From positions 1-64,000 of the forward strand of contig CAVFVJ010000031.1 of the NCBI GenBank assembly GCA_963626085.1: DNA of 64,000 bases. Direction: 5' to 3'. Under the pieces are notes generated by a model. It saw nothing but the letters and a program-made list of their open reading frames with translations, did not search any database and was not told the DNA's origin. Below are positions 52,084 through 62,100 of this stretch, piece by piece; position 1 is the stretch's first letter, and each line of letters starts with the position of its first letter. Both the position numbers and the translations under genes were made by a program. This DNA comes from Colivivens sp963626085 (GTDB lineage Bacteria; Bacteroidota; Bacteroidia; Bacteroidales; Bacteroidaceae).

Positions 52084-53046
52084 ATGGAAGATAACAAAAC
52101 ATACAAGGTTTTTGCGGGTACTAATTCAAGGTATCTGGGCGAAAAAATTTGCAAGGAGTTGAAGACACCGCTAGGCAACATAGTTCGCACAAACTTCTCC
52201 GACGGAGAATTTGTAGTTTCCTTTGAAGAGTCAATCCGAGGAAAAGACGTGTTTCTCATACAGTCTACGTTCCCTAACACTGACAATCTCATGGAGTTGC
52301 TTCTGATGGTCGACGCCGCCAAGAGGGCATCTGCGCATCAGATTATTGCAGTGATGCCCTACTTCGGGTGGGCACGCCAGGACCGCAAGGACAAACCACG
52401 TGTCCCGATAGGTGCGAAGCTGGTGGCTGACATGCTCAGTGTGGCAGGTATTGACCGCCTTATCACTATGGACCTCCATGCGGAGCAGATTCAGGGTTTC
52501 TTCGATGTGCCAGTTGACCATGTATACGCCTCACTTATATTCATCCCTTACATTCGGGATCTCAAGCTAGACAACCTCGTCATAGCAGCTCCCGACGTGG
52601 GTGCGTCCAAGCGTGCTGCCAAGTTCTCCGACAACCTTCAGGTTCCACTAGTGCTCTGCAACAAGACACGTAAGAAAGCCAACGTGGTTGACTCCATTCA
52701 GATTATCGGTGACGTGGCAGGCAAGAACGTGGTTATCGTTGATGATATGGTGGACACAGCCGGTACCATCACGATGGCAGCCGACGAGATGAAGAAAGCC
52801 GGAGCATTGTCGGTACGTGCTGTCGCCAGCCACTGCATCATGAGCGGTCCAGCATCCGAACGTGTGGAGAAGTCCTCACTGGAGGAAATGCTTTTCTCCG
52901 ACTCCATCCCGTACAACGGCAGCTGTCCGAAGGTGAAGCAGATATCCTGTGCACAGATGTTCGCCAAAGCTATTGAGGGAATCGAAAAGAACAAGTCGCT
53001 CAGTACCCTTCTCGACTTTGAGCTTAAGGAGGGAGAGGCTGATTAG
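52084..53046 (+). CDS. prs: Ribose-phosphate pyrophosphokinase
   Basis: Start at 52084 (MEDNKTYKVFAGTNSRYLGE); a longer frame from 52051 only adds leader sequence. 320 residues with FSDGEFVVSFEESIRGKDVFLIQ, YFGWARQDRKDKPRVPIGAKLVADML (ATP and Mg binding), TMDLHAEQIQGFF, and PRPP loop VVIVDDMVDTAGTI. It makes PRPP, the substrate of the PurF-like neighbour and of pyrimidine, histidine and NAD synthesis. Confidence 0.96.
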   Translation: MEDNKTYKVFAGTNSRYLGEKICKELKTPLGNIVRTNFSDGEFVVSFEESIRGKDVFLIQSTFPNTDNLMELLLMVDAAKRASAHQIIAVMPYFGWARQDRKDKPRVPIGAKLVADMLSVAGIDRLITMDLHAEQIQGFFDVPVDHVYASLIFIPYIRDLKLDNLVIAAPDVGASKRAAKFSDNLQVPLVLCNKTRKKANVVDSIQIIGDVAGKNVVIVDDMVDTAGTITMAADEMKKAGALSVRAVASHCIMSGPASERVEKSSLEEMLFSDSIPYNGSCPKVKQISCAQMFAKAIEGIEKNKSLSTLLDFELKEGEAD

Positions 53047-53112
53047 ACATTAACAGCAACTAGAAGATTCTGACTGTTGCGTTTCACACACATTGATTGT
53101 TAATAATCAAAT

Positions 53113-53152
53113 GTCCTGAGACTCGTCACTGAGAGTCTTAGGACATTTTTTA
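53113..53152 (+). terminator. Rho-independent terminator after prs
   Basis: A 13-bp stem, TGTCCTGAGACTC with GAGTCTTAGGACA (one G-T), eight-base loop, then TTTTTT. Confidence 0.85.
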
Positions 53153-53182
53153 TGTCTTTTATTCAAGTACGCTCCCCATGTC

Positions 53183-53213
53183 ATTGCGACAAAAGGAAAA
53201 ATCACTAACTTTG
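53183..53213 (+). promoter_or_regulatory. Promoter of the TlpA-like gene
   Basis: ATTG at 53183-53186, 19 bases, TAACTTTG at 53206-53213; gene start 36 bases downstream. Confidence 0.65.
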
Positions 53214-53248
53214 CAAGTAGAATCTCTAAAACAATAGACAAGAAAAAA

Positions 53249-54412
53249 ATGAAAAGGATATTCTTAGGACTAGCACTAGCAGGAGTTGCGTCAGTCGCAA
53301 ATGCCCAAACAGGTAAACTGCAGGTCAAAGTAAACATTGAGAACATTGGTGACTCTCTAATAGTGTACTATCAGCAAAAACGTGATACCATCACTGGAAC
53401 TGACGGTAAGTTCGAGTTCACCCTCGACGCAAGCGACAAGGGGATGTTTCTCGCTGCTACCCCAGCCACCTTCAGGGGCAAAGACAACAAATACTTCCAA
53501 ATGGTAGCCATACCCGATGAGACCTTGGAAGTCACTGGTTCACTGCCTAAGTCAGAGACCAACGACTCCGTCATCTCCCTTTCGGGAGTATCGGATAAAC
53601 TCACGTTCGCCGGCAGTAAGTTCTACACTGAATACACTGACGTAATGGCACAGAATAAGGCTGCAATCAAGGAGTTGACAGACTACAACCAGACAATGCT
53701 AGCGCGCATCCAGGGAGGCGAGAGTCAAGAGGCAGTACTGGCAGAGTACCACGAGCATGTGGGACCACTGAAAGAGAAGGCTGAGAACGGAATCATGGAT
53801 GTACTTCGCAAGAACTCCGACAAGGAAGCATCAGCTTACCTCATTTCCTCGTTCGATACAGCGGAGAAGATTGAAGCTGCGATTGCCCTCTTGTCCGACG
53901 GAGTGAAGAACGGACGGATGAAAGACATCGTGTACCAGACTCTCAACCAGAGCAAGGCACAGGCTGAAAATGAAGCCAAGGCTGCAAAGGTACAGGGCGA
54001 AGGAGTGAAATCGCAGGACTTCACCCTCACCGATATCAACGGCGAGAACCTCACACTGTCTAGTCTGCGTGGCAAGTACGTTATCCTCGACTTCTGGGGT
54101 TCATGGTGCGGATGGTGCATCAAAGGAATGCCCAAGATGAAGGAATACTACGCAAAGTACAAGGACAAACTGGAGATCGTGGGTGTTGACTCTGGTGACA
54201 CGGACGAGAAGTGGAAAGAGGCTGTAAAGAAGCACGAACTGCCGTGGCTGCACGTGAAGGACGCAGAGGGTGACGACAGTGTGGTAAAGAAATATGCAGT
54301 ATCTGGCTTCCCTACGAAGATTTTGGTCGGTCCCGACGGTAAAATTGTGAAGACAATTGTTGGCGAAGACCCTCAGTTCTACACTTTCCTTGACGACACC
54401 TTTGGCAAGTAA
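53249..54412 (+). CDS. TlpA-family periplasmic thioredoxin-like protein (DUF4369)
   Basis: 387 residues with signal peptide MKRIFLGLALAGVASVANA. Residues about 20-115 match the beta-rich DUF4369 domain, a helical spacer follows, and a thioredoxin fold at about 252-387 has the redox pair W-C287-G-W-C290, a cis-proline segment VSGFPTKILVGPDG and the usual ending. It likely reduces or isomerises disulfides outside the cytoplasm. Bacteroidetes encode many such paralogues. Confidence 0.92.
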   Translation: MKRIFLGLALAGVASVANAQTGKLQVKVNIENIGDSLIVYYQQKRDTITGTDGKFEFTLDASDKGMFLAATPATFRGKDNKYFQMVAIPDETLEVTGSLPKSETNDSVISLSGVSDKLTFAGSKFYTEYTDVMAQNKAAIKELTDYNQTMLARIQGGESQEAVLAEYHEHVGPLKEKAENGIMDVLRKNSDKEASAYLISSFDTAEKIEAAIALLSDGVKNGRMKDIVYQTLNQSKAQAENEAKAAKVQGEGVKSQDFTLTDINGENLTLSSLRGKYVILDFWGSWCGWCIKGMPKMKEYYAKYKDKLEIVGVDSGDTDEKWKEAVKKHELPWLHVKDAEGDDSVVKKYAVSGFPTKILVGPDGKIVKTIVGEDPQFYTFLDDTFGK

Positions 54413-54434
54413 ACCATTAACATCTGAAAATATT

Positions 54435-54890
54435 ATGCGTAAACTACTTCTATGCAGTGCGCTGGCACTGGGGGTCATGATGACATTCAGTGCTTGCGAC
54501 GACGACGACAAATCGGCCTTCGCCCCTACATTCGAGAAGATTGAGCTCAGTCCGTCTCCTTGCAACGCAGGAGACTCAATTACAGCTACCGTGACACTCA
54601 AGGAAGAAGGTGCCTACTACTACTATTCCTATCAGGAGTACAGTATAGGCAACAGTACCTACCGTCTCGGTAGCAAGAGTTACAACACCTCGAACCCTAC
54701 AAAGACCAACGGCAGTGTCAGTTCCCTAACAGGTTCAGCTACGTTCAAGTTCAAGGCACCATCGAAGGCCGACACCACGTATACCATTACGTTCAAAGCC
54801 ATGTGTGCAAGCAGTGCCGATGCCTTTGCCTCTGGTTCCCTATATCAACAGACCAACACGGTGAGCGTGCAACTGCCAATCAACAAATGA
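54435..54890 (+). CDS. Small lipoprotein, probably one Ig-like domain
   Basis: Start at 54435 (MRKLLLCSALALGVMMTFSAC) gives a lipobox; the longer frame overlaps the TlpA-like gene. 151 residues; after an aspartate run (CDDDDKS, a +2 Asp as in lipoproteins of this phylum, with surface or inner-membrane sorting unclear) comes a beta-rich domain (EKIELSPSPCNAGDSITATV; SATFKFKAPSKADTTYTITFKA). It has two further cysteines. Not recognised as a named family. It is 22 bases after the thioredoxin gene and 34 before the GH51 gene. Confidence 0.75.
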   Translation: MRKLLLCSALALGVMMTFSACDDDDKSAFAPTFEKIELSPSPCNAGDSITATVTLKEEGAYYYYSYQEYSIGNSTYRLGSKSYNTSNPTKTNGSVSSLTGSATFKFKAPSKADTTYTITFKAMCASSADAFASGSLYQQTNTVSVQLPINK

Positions 54891-54924
54891 GACAACATAA
54901 CAAAACAAACCAATTTACAATCTG

Positions 54925-57507
54925 ATGAAAAAAAACAGTCTACTACTTACAATGACGCTCTTGTGCGGCTTTGCCCTTAAAGGCAACGCAGCAGCGCCCG
55001 ACTCAGTCTATGTGTTCACCTACGCAATTCCTCAAGACACCCACAAGGGAATTCACATCGCGTACAGCTCCGACAAGTCACGGTGGACCGCCATCGGACG
55101 CGACCAGTCGTTCGTGTCCAGCGACTTCGGCTCATGGGGTTCACAGAAACGCATGTTCCACCCAAGCGTCATCAAGGACGGTGACACATGGTATGCTGTG
55201 TGGCAGGTGAACGACAACACCAACCAATTTGCAACTACCCTTTCCCAAAAACTCTACATCTGGAAGCCACAGGACTACCCCTACGTGTCTACATCCAGCG
55301 TAATTGCACCTGTCCTTGAGAAGAAAGGTGGACTTTTCGTGGTGACCTACAAGACTAAGGAGGGAAAGACATATCAAGTCACGAGCCGTGACTTCAAGGA
55401 ATGGAGTCCGGCACGTGAAGGAGGCGAGTACAAGGCAAACGAGGTGAAAGTACTCGTGGAAGGCACTGAATACGAGGGATGCATCACACGCGCCCCGTGG
55501 GAGGTGGTCGAGACACTCGTAAACAAAGGGTACGCCACTACCCTGCGTAACCAGCAGTACAACGAATCAATGAGAGATGATGCCTCACGTTTTGCCGGCA
55601 TACAAAGTGTGGACGTGAATATAAAACTTGACTACAGCGGGAAAAAAGCCATCAGCCCCAACCTCGTAGGCATCTTCTTTGAGGATATCAGCTATGCGGC
55701 TGACGGAGGTCTTTATGCGGAACTGGTGCAGAACCGTGACTTCGAGTACTGCAACACCGACCGTGGAGGGTGGAACGCCAAGTCGTTCTGGTCTGTCGAA
55801 GGCACAGGCAAGACAGACTGGACCATCGAGACAGCTGACCCTATCCACAAGAATAACTCCCACTACTCGGTGCTCAGCACGACAGCCACAGGTTCGTCAC
55901 TCAAGAACGAGGGGTTCGACGGTATCGTAGTCCGCAAGGGCGAGAAGTACGACCTGTCCCTCTTCCTCAAGAAGATGGAAGGGGCAGGGAGTGTGAAGGT
56001 GGAACTGATTGACGGTGACAAAGTACTGGCACAGAAGACCTTCAAGGCAACAGGAGAATGGAAGCAGTACAAGGCTGTGCTCACAGCCAGTCAGGACTGC
56101 GAGAAGGCAAAGATAAGCATCACGCCACTGCAAACAGGCAAGCTGGCAGTCGACTTTGTAAGTCTCTTTCCACAGAAGACCTTCAAGAACCGCAAGAACG
56201 GACTCCGTCAGGACATGGCGCAGGTTCTTGCCGACATGAAGCCTAAGTTCATACGCTTCCCTGGAGGCTGCGCAAGCCACGGACAGGGTCTTGAGGACAT
56301 GTACCGCTGGATTTACACCGTTGGTCCGGTGTGGGAGCGCAAGCCACTGCCCAATATATGGAACTACCACCAGACCATGGGACTGGGTTTCTACGAGTAC
56401 TTCCAGTTCTGCGAGGACATTGGAGCTGAACCTCTGCCGGTATTGCCTGCTGGTGTCTGTTGCCAGAACTCCTACCGTGGAGGCCACGGCCAGCAGGGCG
56501 GACTTCCGTTCGCCGGCGAAGAAGCCAATATAAAGACATCAGAACCGTTACCAACCATGGAGGAATACCTCCAGGAACTGCTGAACCTCATCGAGTGGGC
56601 CAACGGTGACCCCAAGACATCCAAGTGGGCGAAGATGCGCGCTGATGCAGGACACCCGAAGCCATTCGGACTCAAGTACCTCGGAATTGGAAACGAAGAC
56701 CTTATCTCAGACGTGTTCACGGAACGGTTCAACTTCCTCAACCGGGGCATCAAGGCAAAATATCCTGACATCGAGGTTGTGGGTACTGTCGGTCCGTTCT
56801 TCGAGGGCAGCGACTATGAGTACGGATGGAAACTTGCACGCAAAGAGAACATAGACATTGTGGATGAGCACTATTACGTCAATCCGGGATGGTATATCCA
56901 CAATCAAGAATTCTATGACAAATACGACCGCAACGGCACAAAGGTTTACCTTGGAGAATGGGCAAGTAGAGGCAACCGCATGGAGAACGCGCTAGCAGAA
57001 GCACTTCACATGACCAATCTAGAGCGCAATGCTGACGTGGTTGTCATGGAGTCTTATGCACCACTCTTCTGCAAGGACGGGCACTCTAACTGGAACCCCG
57101 ATCTTATCTACTTCGGTAACACCAGTGTAAGACCTACCCCGAGCTATTACGTGCAGTACCTCTTCGGTAACAACAACGGAGTAGAATACATCCCAAGCAA
57201 TGTATCGGTCAACGGCAACGAGACTGCCAAACTCAGAGTTAACTCATCGGTAGTGAAAGCTGAGAACGGTGACCTCATCGTGAAACTTGTCAACCTGCTC
57301 CCGGTAACGGCAAAGACCAATGTCGACTTGGGCGATATGCAGGGATACGGCACAACTGCTACACTGTCTGTTCTCACGGGCAAACCAGAGGACAAGGATG
57401 CCAAGCCACAGCAGTACACCATCACAGCGCATTCACAGTTCAGCTACGACATGCCTGCATACAGTTTATCTGTAATCAGATTTCCAGCCAACACTAAGAA
57501 AAAATGA
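54925..57507 (+). CDS. Secreted GH51 arabinofuranosidase with GH43-like N-terminal part
   Basis: 860 residues with signal peptide ending ...LKGNAAA. Residues about 27-215 read like blades of a GH43-type five-bladed propeller (VYVFTYAIPQDTHKGIHIAY; FHPSVIKDGDTWYAVWQ), but at about 190 residues it is shorter than a full GH43 and probably not independently catalytic. The GH51 part follows (ISPNLVGIFFEDISYAADGG) with an inserted jellyroll, acid/base E591 in IGNEDL and nucleophile E678 in LGEWAS. It differs from the enzyme at 19631 by this N-terminus, by lacking the C-terminal LamG-like domain, and by GNED for GNEN. ATGA overlap with the next gene. Confidence 0.9.
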   Translation: MKKNSLLLTMTLLCGFALKGNAAAPDSVYVFTYAIPQDTHKGIHIAYSSDKSRWTAIGRDQSFVSSDFGSWGSQKRMFHPSVIKDGDTWYAVWQVNDNTNQFATTLSQKLYIWKPQDYPYVSTSSVIAPVLEKKGGLFVVTYKTKEGKTYQVTSRDFKEWSPAREGGEYKANEVKVLVEGTEYEGCITRAPWEVVETLVNKGYATTLRNQQYNESMRDDASRFAGIQSVDVNIKLDYSGKKAISPNLVGIFFEDISYAADGGLYAELVQNRDFEYCNTDRGGWNAKSFWSVEGTGKTDWTIETADPIHKNNSHYSVLSTTATGSSLKNEGFDGIVVRKGEKYDLSLFLKKMEGAGSVKVELIDGDKVLAQKTFKATGEWKQYKAVLTASQDCEKAKISITPLQTGKLAVDFVSLFPQKTFKNRKNGLRQDMAQVLADMKPKFIRFPGGCASHGQGLEDMYRWIYTVGPVWERKPLPNIWNYHQTMGLGFYEYFQFCEDIGAEPLPVLPAGVCCQNSYRGGHGQQGGLPFAGEEANIKTSEPLPTMEEYLQELLNLIEWANGDPKTSKWAKMRADAGHPKPFGLKYLGIGNEDLISDVFTERFNFLNRGIKAKYPDIEVVGTVGPFFEGSDYEYGWKLARKENIDIVDEHYYVNPGWYIHNQEFYDKYDRNGTKVYLGEWASRGNRMENALAEALHMTNLERNADVVVMESYAPLFCKDGHSNWNPDLIYFGNTSVRPTPSYYVQYLFGNNNGVEYIPSNVSVNGNETAKLRVNSSVVKAENGDLIVKLVNLLPVTAKTNVDLGDMQGYGTTATLSVLTGKPEDKDAKPQQYTITAHSQFSYDMPAYSLSVIRFPANTKKK

Positions 57508-58901
57508 CTACAGACACACATACAATACCCCATATGCTTCACCCTCTTCCAACAGAGGGTGAAGTTGTTTTACCGCGGCAGTTCACCTATCCGTTCCTGT
57601 ACACGCCCCACCCTCTTGCTGTCATGGCAAGCCACGAGTTGCAGGACTATCTGAGGCGGCAGGAACAGTGGCAGGAGGAGATTCGTCTCGGGAAGATGTT
57701 CGGAGTGCTCGTGGTCGGAACGGCAGACGACAACGAAAACATATTTGCACTTTGGGCTTTTTCAGGACTGCTGGACGGCAAGAGGTGTCATGAAGGGTTC
57801 GTTCCACCTGTGTATGACGTTGACGAGTGGAACCAGGAATACATGCGTGAGGACGCAGTCATCAGTGCCATGCCCGACGGGGAGGAAAAGAGCAGACTGT
57901 CACGCAGACTACAGATGAGGCTGTTCGAACAGTTGTGTTTTCTGAATGCATTGGGCGAAACCCGCTCGTTGACTGACATCTTCGACAAGGAGACTTGTCG
58001 TATTCCTCCGTCAGGAGCCGGCGAATGTTGCGCCCCCAAATTGCTACAGTACGCCTACGCAAACAATCTCCGTCCGCTGTGTATGGCAGAATTTTGGTTG
58101 GGACAATCACCCAAGGGGGAGGTTAGGTATGAAGGTGAATACTATCCGGCTTGCAACGCAAAGTGCAAGCCTATACTGCGGCACATGCTCGTGGGACTCG
58201 ATGTGGAGGAGAACCCTCTGATTGCTGTCATGCGCGAGAGAGTACGCCAAATGCGTGTCGTCTACGAGGACGACTCCGTTATGGCTGTCTACAAACCTGC
58301 CGGCGTGTTGTCTGTGAAAGGCAATGTTGACGCTCCTAGTGTAGAGTCAATTATTCTTGACTCACACCCAGAGGTCAGTGGTCCTCTCATTGTACACCGT
58401 CTCGACATGGACACCTCGGGAATCATGTTGCTTGCCAAAGACAAGGAAACACACAAAGCTCTACAGATTCAGTTCTACAAACACGAGATACGCAAACGCT
58501 ACATAGCCCTACTCGACGGCATCGTAGAGAGCGACCACGGCACCATATCCTTGCCACTGTCACCCGATAGGCTCGACCGTCCACGACAGATGGTGAACTG
58601 GAAACTCGGTAAAGAAGCAGTCACTGAATACGAGGTACTTGAAAGGAAGGACGGTCGCACACGAATCGCTTTCTACCCACAGACAGGCAGGACGCACCAG
58701 CTCCGAGTGCACGCAGCCAGCACAGAGGGACTTGGTTGTCCCATATTAGGCGATCGCTTATATTCAAAATCAAACACTATAAAAGGAATGCCACAGCGTA
58801 AAGTAACAAACTGCCGCATGTACTTGCATGCTGAGTCCATCGACTTTACACACCCACTCTCTGGTGCACACATTCATTTAGAAATCCCTCCAGAGTTCTA
58901 A
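57504..58901 (+). CDS. RluA-family RNA pseudouridine synthase with N-terminal extension
   Basis: 465 residues, longer than the about 220-325 usual for RluA enzymes. About 1-245 is an extension with a Cys-containing stretch (CCAPKLLQYAYANNLRPLCM; EYYPACNAKCKPIL). The catalytic domain begins VVYEDDSVMAVYKPAGVLSV and holds D301 in HRLDMDTSG, KRYIALLDG, and TGRTHQLRVHAAS. It converts uridine to pseudouridine in rRNA or tRNA; the target is unknown. The long N-terminus is a feature of one RluA subgroup in Bacteroidetes and other bacteria. Confidence 0.88.
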   Translation: MTTDTHTIPHMLHPLPTEGEVVLPRQFTYPFLYTPHPLAVMASHELQDYLRRQEQWQEEIRLGKMFGVLVVGTADDNENIFALWAFSGLLDGKRCHEGFVPPVYDVDEWNQEYMREDAVISAMPDGEEKSRLSRRLQMRLFEQLCFLNALGETRSLTDIFDKETCRIPPSGAGECCAPKLLQYAYANNLRPLCMAEFWLGQSPKGEVRYEGEYYPACNAKCKPILRHMLVGLDVEENPLIAVMRERVRQMRVVYEDDSVMAVYKPAGVLSVKGNVDAPSVESIILDSHPEVSGPLIVHRLDMDTSGIMLLAKDKETHKALQIQFYKHEIRKRYIALLDGIVESDHGTISLPLSPDRLDRPRQMVNWKLGKEAVTEYEVLERKDGRTRIAFYPQTGRTHQLRVHAASTEGLGCPILGDRLYSKSNTIKGMPQRKVTNCRMYLHAESIDFTHPLSGAHIHLEIPPEF

Positions 58902-58991
58902 CCCATCCGTAAACATACAACTAAAGACTACTTACGGGTGAACACTATCTGGAGAAAACAACCAAACTCGATATTGAAATAGCAAAAAAAA

Positions 58992-59083
58992 GCGGATGGA
59001 CCATGGGGGAAGTAGGCATCGTTGCCAGACATTTACACAAATATCTTTCACGATTGAATGCCTTTGTTTGTTAGTCCATCCAC
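58992..59083. repeat. Inverted repeat in the convergent gap
   Basis: GCGGATGGAC (58992-59001) and GTCCATCCAC near 59074-59083 are inverted with one G-T, about 72 bases apart. The gap of 218 bases holds no recognisable gene. It may be a terminator region or relic. Confidence 0.35.
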
Positions 59084-59119
59084 TTTCAGCTCAAAGAGGC
59101 GTTGGGCAGACCGCCACTC

Positions 59120-62100
59120 TCAATATTCGCCCCAATGCTTTATCTCCATCTTGGCATCTCCAACCTTGCAGAACGCATAGATGTATGCAGACGCAAGTCT
59201 GGCGTTGGTGATCAGCGGAATATTATAGTCAACCGCTGCGCGACGAATACGGTAGCCGTTCTCCAATTCACGCTGAGAATGGTTCTTTGGAATATTGATG
59301 ACAAGATCGACTTTGTGACTGGCGATGCAGTCGATAACATTAGGTTCAATACCCGAGTCTGGCCAATGGAGCACCTCTGACGGAATATCATACTGTTTCA
59401 AGAACTCAGCCGTTCCGCCTGTAGCATACAACTTGTACCCTGCAGCATGGAGGGTGCGTGCTGCATCCAACAGTTCCACCTTCGAACGTGCGGCTCCAGA
59501 AGAGATCAGAATGCCTTTCTGCTTATCGGGTATGTGATGTCCTACGGACAGCATACTCTTGAGCAAAGCCTCGTAATAGTTGTCACCCAAACAAGCTACC
59601 TCACCCGTGGAAGCCATATCCACACCAAGAATAGGGTCGGCCTTGAGCAATCTGGCGAAAGAGAATTGTGACGACTTCACGCCCACATAGTCGATGTCTG
59701 CGAAGTTCTTGCCGAACGGCTCCACCTGCTTACCAAGCATTATCTCGGTAGCCATGCCGATGAAGTTGAACTTGGTGACCTTTGACACGAATGGGAAACT
59801 GCGGCTGGCACGGAGGTTGCACTCGATAACCCTCAGTTCGTTGTCCTTGGCAAGGAATTGTATGTTGAACGGTCCGGAAATGTTGAGTGCCTCTGCAATC
59901 TTACGCGCAGTGCGCTTGATGCGTCTGATGGTCTCGAAATAAAGCTTCTGGGCAGGGAACACCACAGTTGCATCGCCCGAGTGCACTCCAGCATACTCTA
60001 TGTGCTCGCTGATGGCGTAACACTTGATGACTCCGTTCTGTGCCACAGCGTCAATCTCCACCTCTTTGGCTCTCTGCAGGAACTCAGTAACCACTACCGG
60101 ATGGTCCTGACTCACCACAGCTGCGTTCTTCAAGGCGTTCTCCAGCTCATCTCTACTGCTCACCACCCTCATGGCAGCTCCAGAAAGGACGTACGACGGA
60201 CGTATCATGACTGGCAGACCCACCTCATCAACGAAGTCGTAGATTTCCTCCATCTTGGTAAGCTCCTTCCAACGCGGCTGGTCGATGCCCAGACGGTCGC
60301 ACATCTCGGAGAATTTCTGTCGGTCCTCTGCGATATCGATGGACTTGGCTGACGTGCCGAGGATATTGATACCCTGTCGGTCGAGCAACAGTGCGAGGTT
60401 GTTCGGAATCTGTCCACCCGTGCTGACAACCACACCCATAGGTTGCTCCAGGTCACACACATCGAGCACACGCTCCAGCGTCAGCTCGTCAAAGAACAGG
60501 CGGTCACAGATGTCGTAGTCCGTGCTCACCGTCTCCGGGTTGTAGTTGACCATGATGGCGCGATAGCCCATCTCCTGTATCTTCCTGATGGCAGCCACAC
60601 CGCACCAGTCGAACTCGACAGACGAACCGATTCGGTATGCGCCAGAACCGAGCACGATGACCGACTTGCCGTCGTGGGCGAAGTCCACATCGGACTCACT
60701 GCCGTTGTATGTCATGTAGAGGTAATTGGTCTGTGCCGGATACTCGCCAGCCATGGTGTCAATCTGCTTCACCACTGGCACAATGTTGTGCTTCTTACGT
60801 TTCTGGCGCACCACGAGACCCTTCTCGTGAGGGTTGATACCCTGGTCTTTCATCACAATCTTACCTATCTGATAGTCCGAGAAGCCCATCTTCTTAGCCA
60901 TTGACAGCAGTTCAACTGTCAGGTCGTCCACACTGTCGAACTTCTCCAGCTCGTTCTTCACGTTGTAGATGTTCTGCAGACGGAAGAGGAACCAACGGTC
61001 AATCTTGGTGATGTCGTGCAACTGGTCGATGGTGTAGCCCATATCGAACGCAAGGGCGATGGCAGGCAGACGCTTGTCGGTAGGGTTGTGCAACTCGAAG
61101 TCCACATCGGGCACAGTGACTGTATTGGCCACAAAGCCGTGTAGTCCCTGCCCCACCATACGTGCGCCCTTCTGGATGGCTTCCTCGAAGGTGCGACCGA
61201 TGGACATCACCTCGCCCACCGACTTCATTGACGAGCCAATCAGCTTGGAGACACCATCGAATTTGCCGAGGTCCCAGCGCGGTATCTTCACAACCACATA
61301 GTCGAGTGCTGGCTCGAAGAAGGCAGAAGTCACCTTAGTCACTGAGTTCTGTATCTCATCCAGTCCGTAGCCCAGTCCGAGTTTGGCTGCCACGAACGCC
61401 AGAGGATAGCCTGTGGCCTTTGAGGCGAGGGCAGACGAACGGCTCAAACGGGCGTTCACCTCAATCACACGGTAGTCGTCGCTGTTCGGGTCGAGCGCAT
61501 ACTGCACGTTACATTCACCGATAATTCCCACCTTGCGCACAATCTTGATTGCAATCTGACGGAGCTTATGGTACTCATGGTCGCTGAGTGTCTGTGACGG
61601 TGCCACCACGATACTCTCGCCCGTGTGGATTCCCAGTGGGTCGAAGTTCTCCATGTTACATACGGTGATACAATTGTCGTACTTGTCGCGCACAACTTCG
61701 TACTCAATCTCCTTCCATCCCTTGAGCGATTCCTCGATGAGAATCTGCGGAGAGAAGGTGAAGGCTGAGCTGGCGAGTTTGCGCAGTTCATCGTCATTGT
61801 TGCAGAAGCCGGAGCCGAGTCCACCAAGGGTGTAGGCTGCACGCACGATGATTGGGTAGCCAATTTCTTTGACCACGTCGAGTGCCTCCTCGATGGAGCT
61901 TACAGCAACACTGTGGGCTGTTTTCACGTCGATATCGTGCATCATCTCCGCGAAGAGTTCGCGGTCCTCTGTGTTGATGATGGCCTCTACCGGAGTACCT
62001 ATCACCTTTACGTTGTACTTCTCCAGTACCCCACTCTCATACAATTTCACGCCACAGTTGAGGGCGGTCTGTCCTCCGAACGAGAGCATGATGGCGTCGG

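Noticed and set aside
58902..59119. Small gene or RNA between the pseudouridine synthase and carB
   Set aside because: No frame with supporting features and no recognisable RNA fold beyond a distant inverted repeat.
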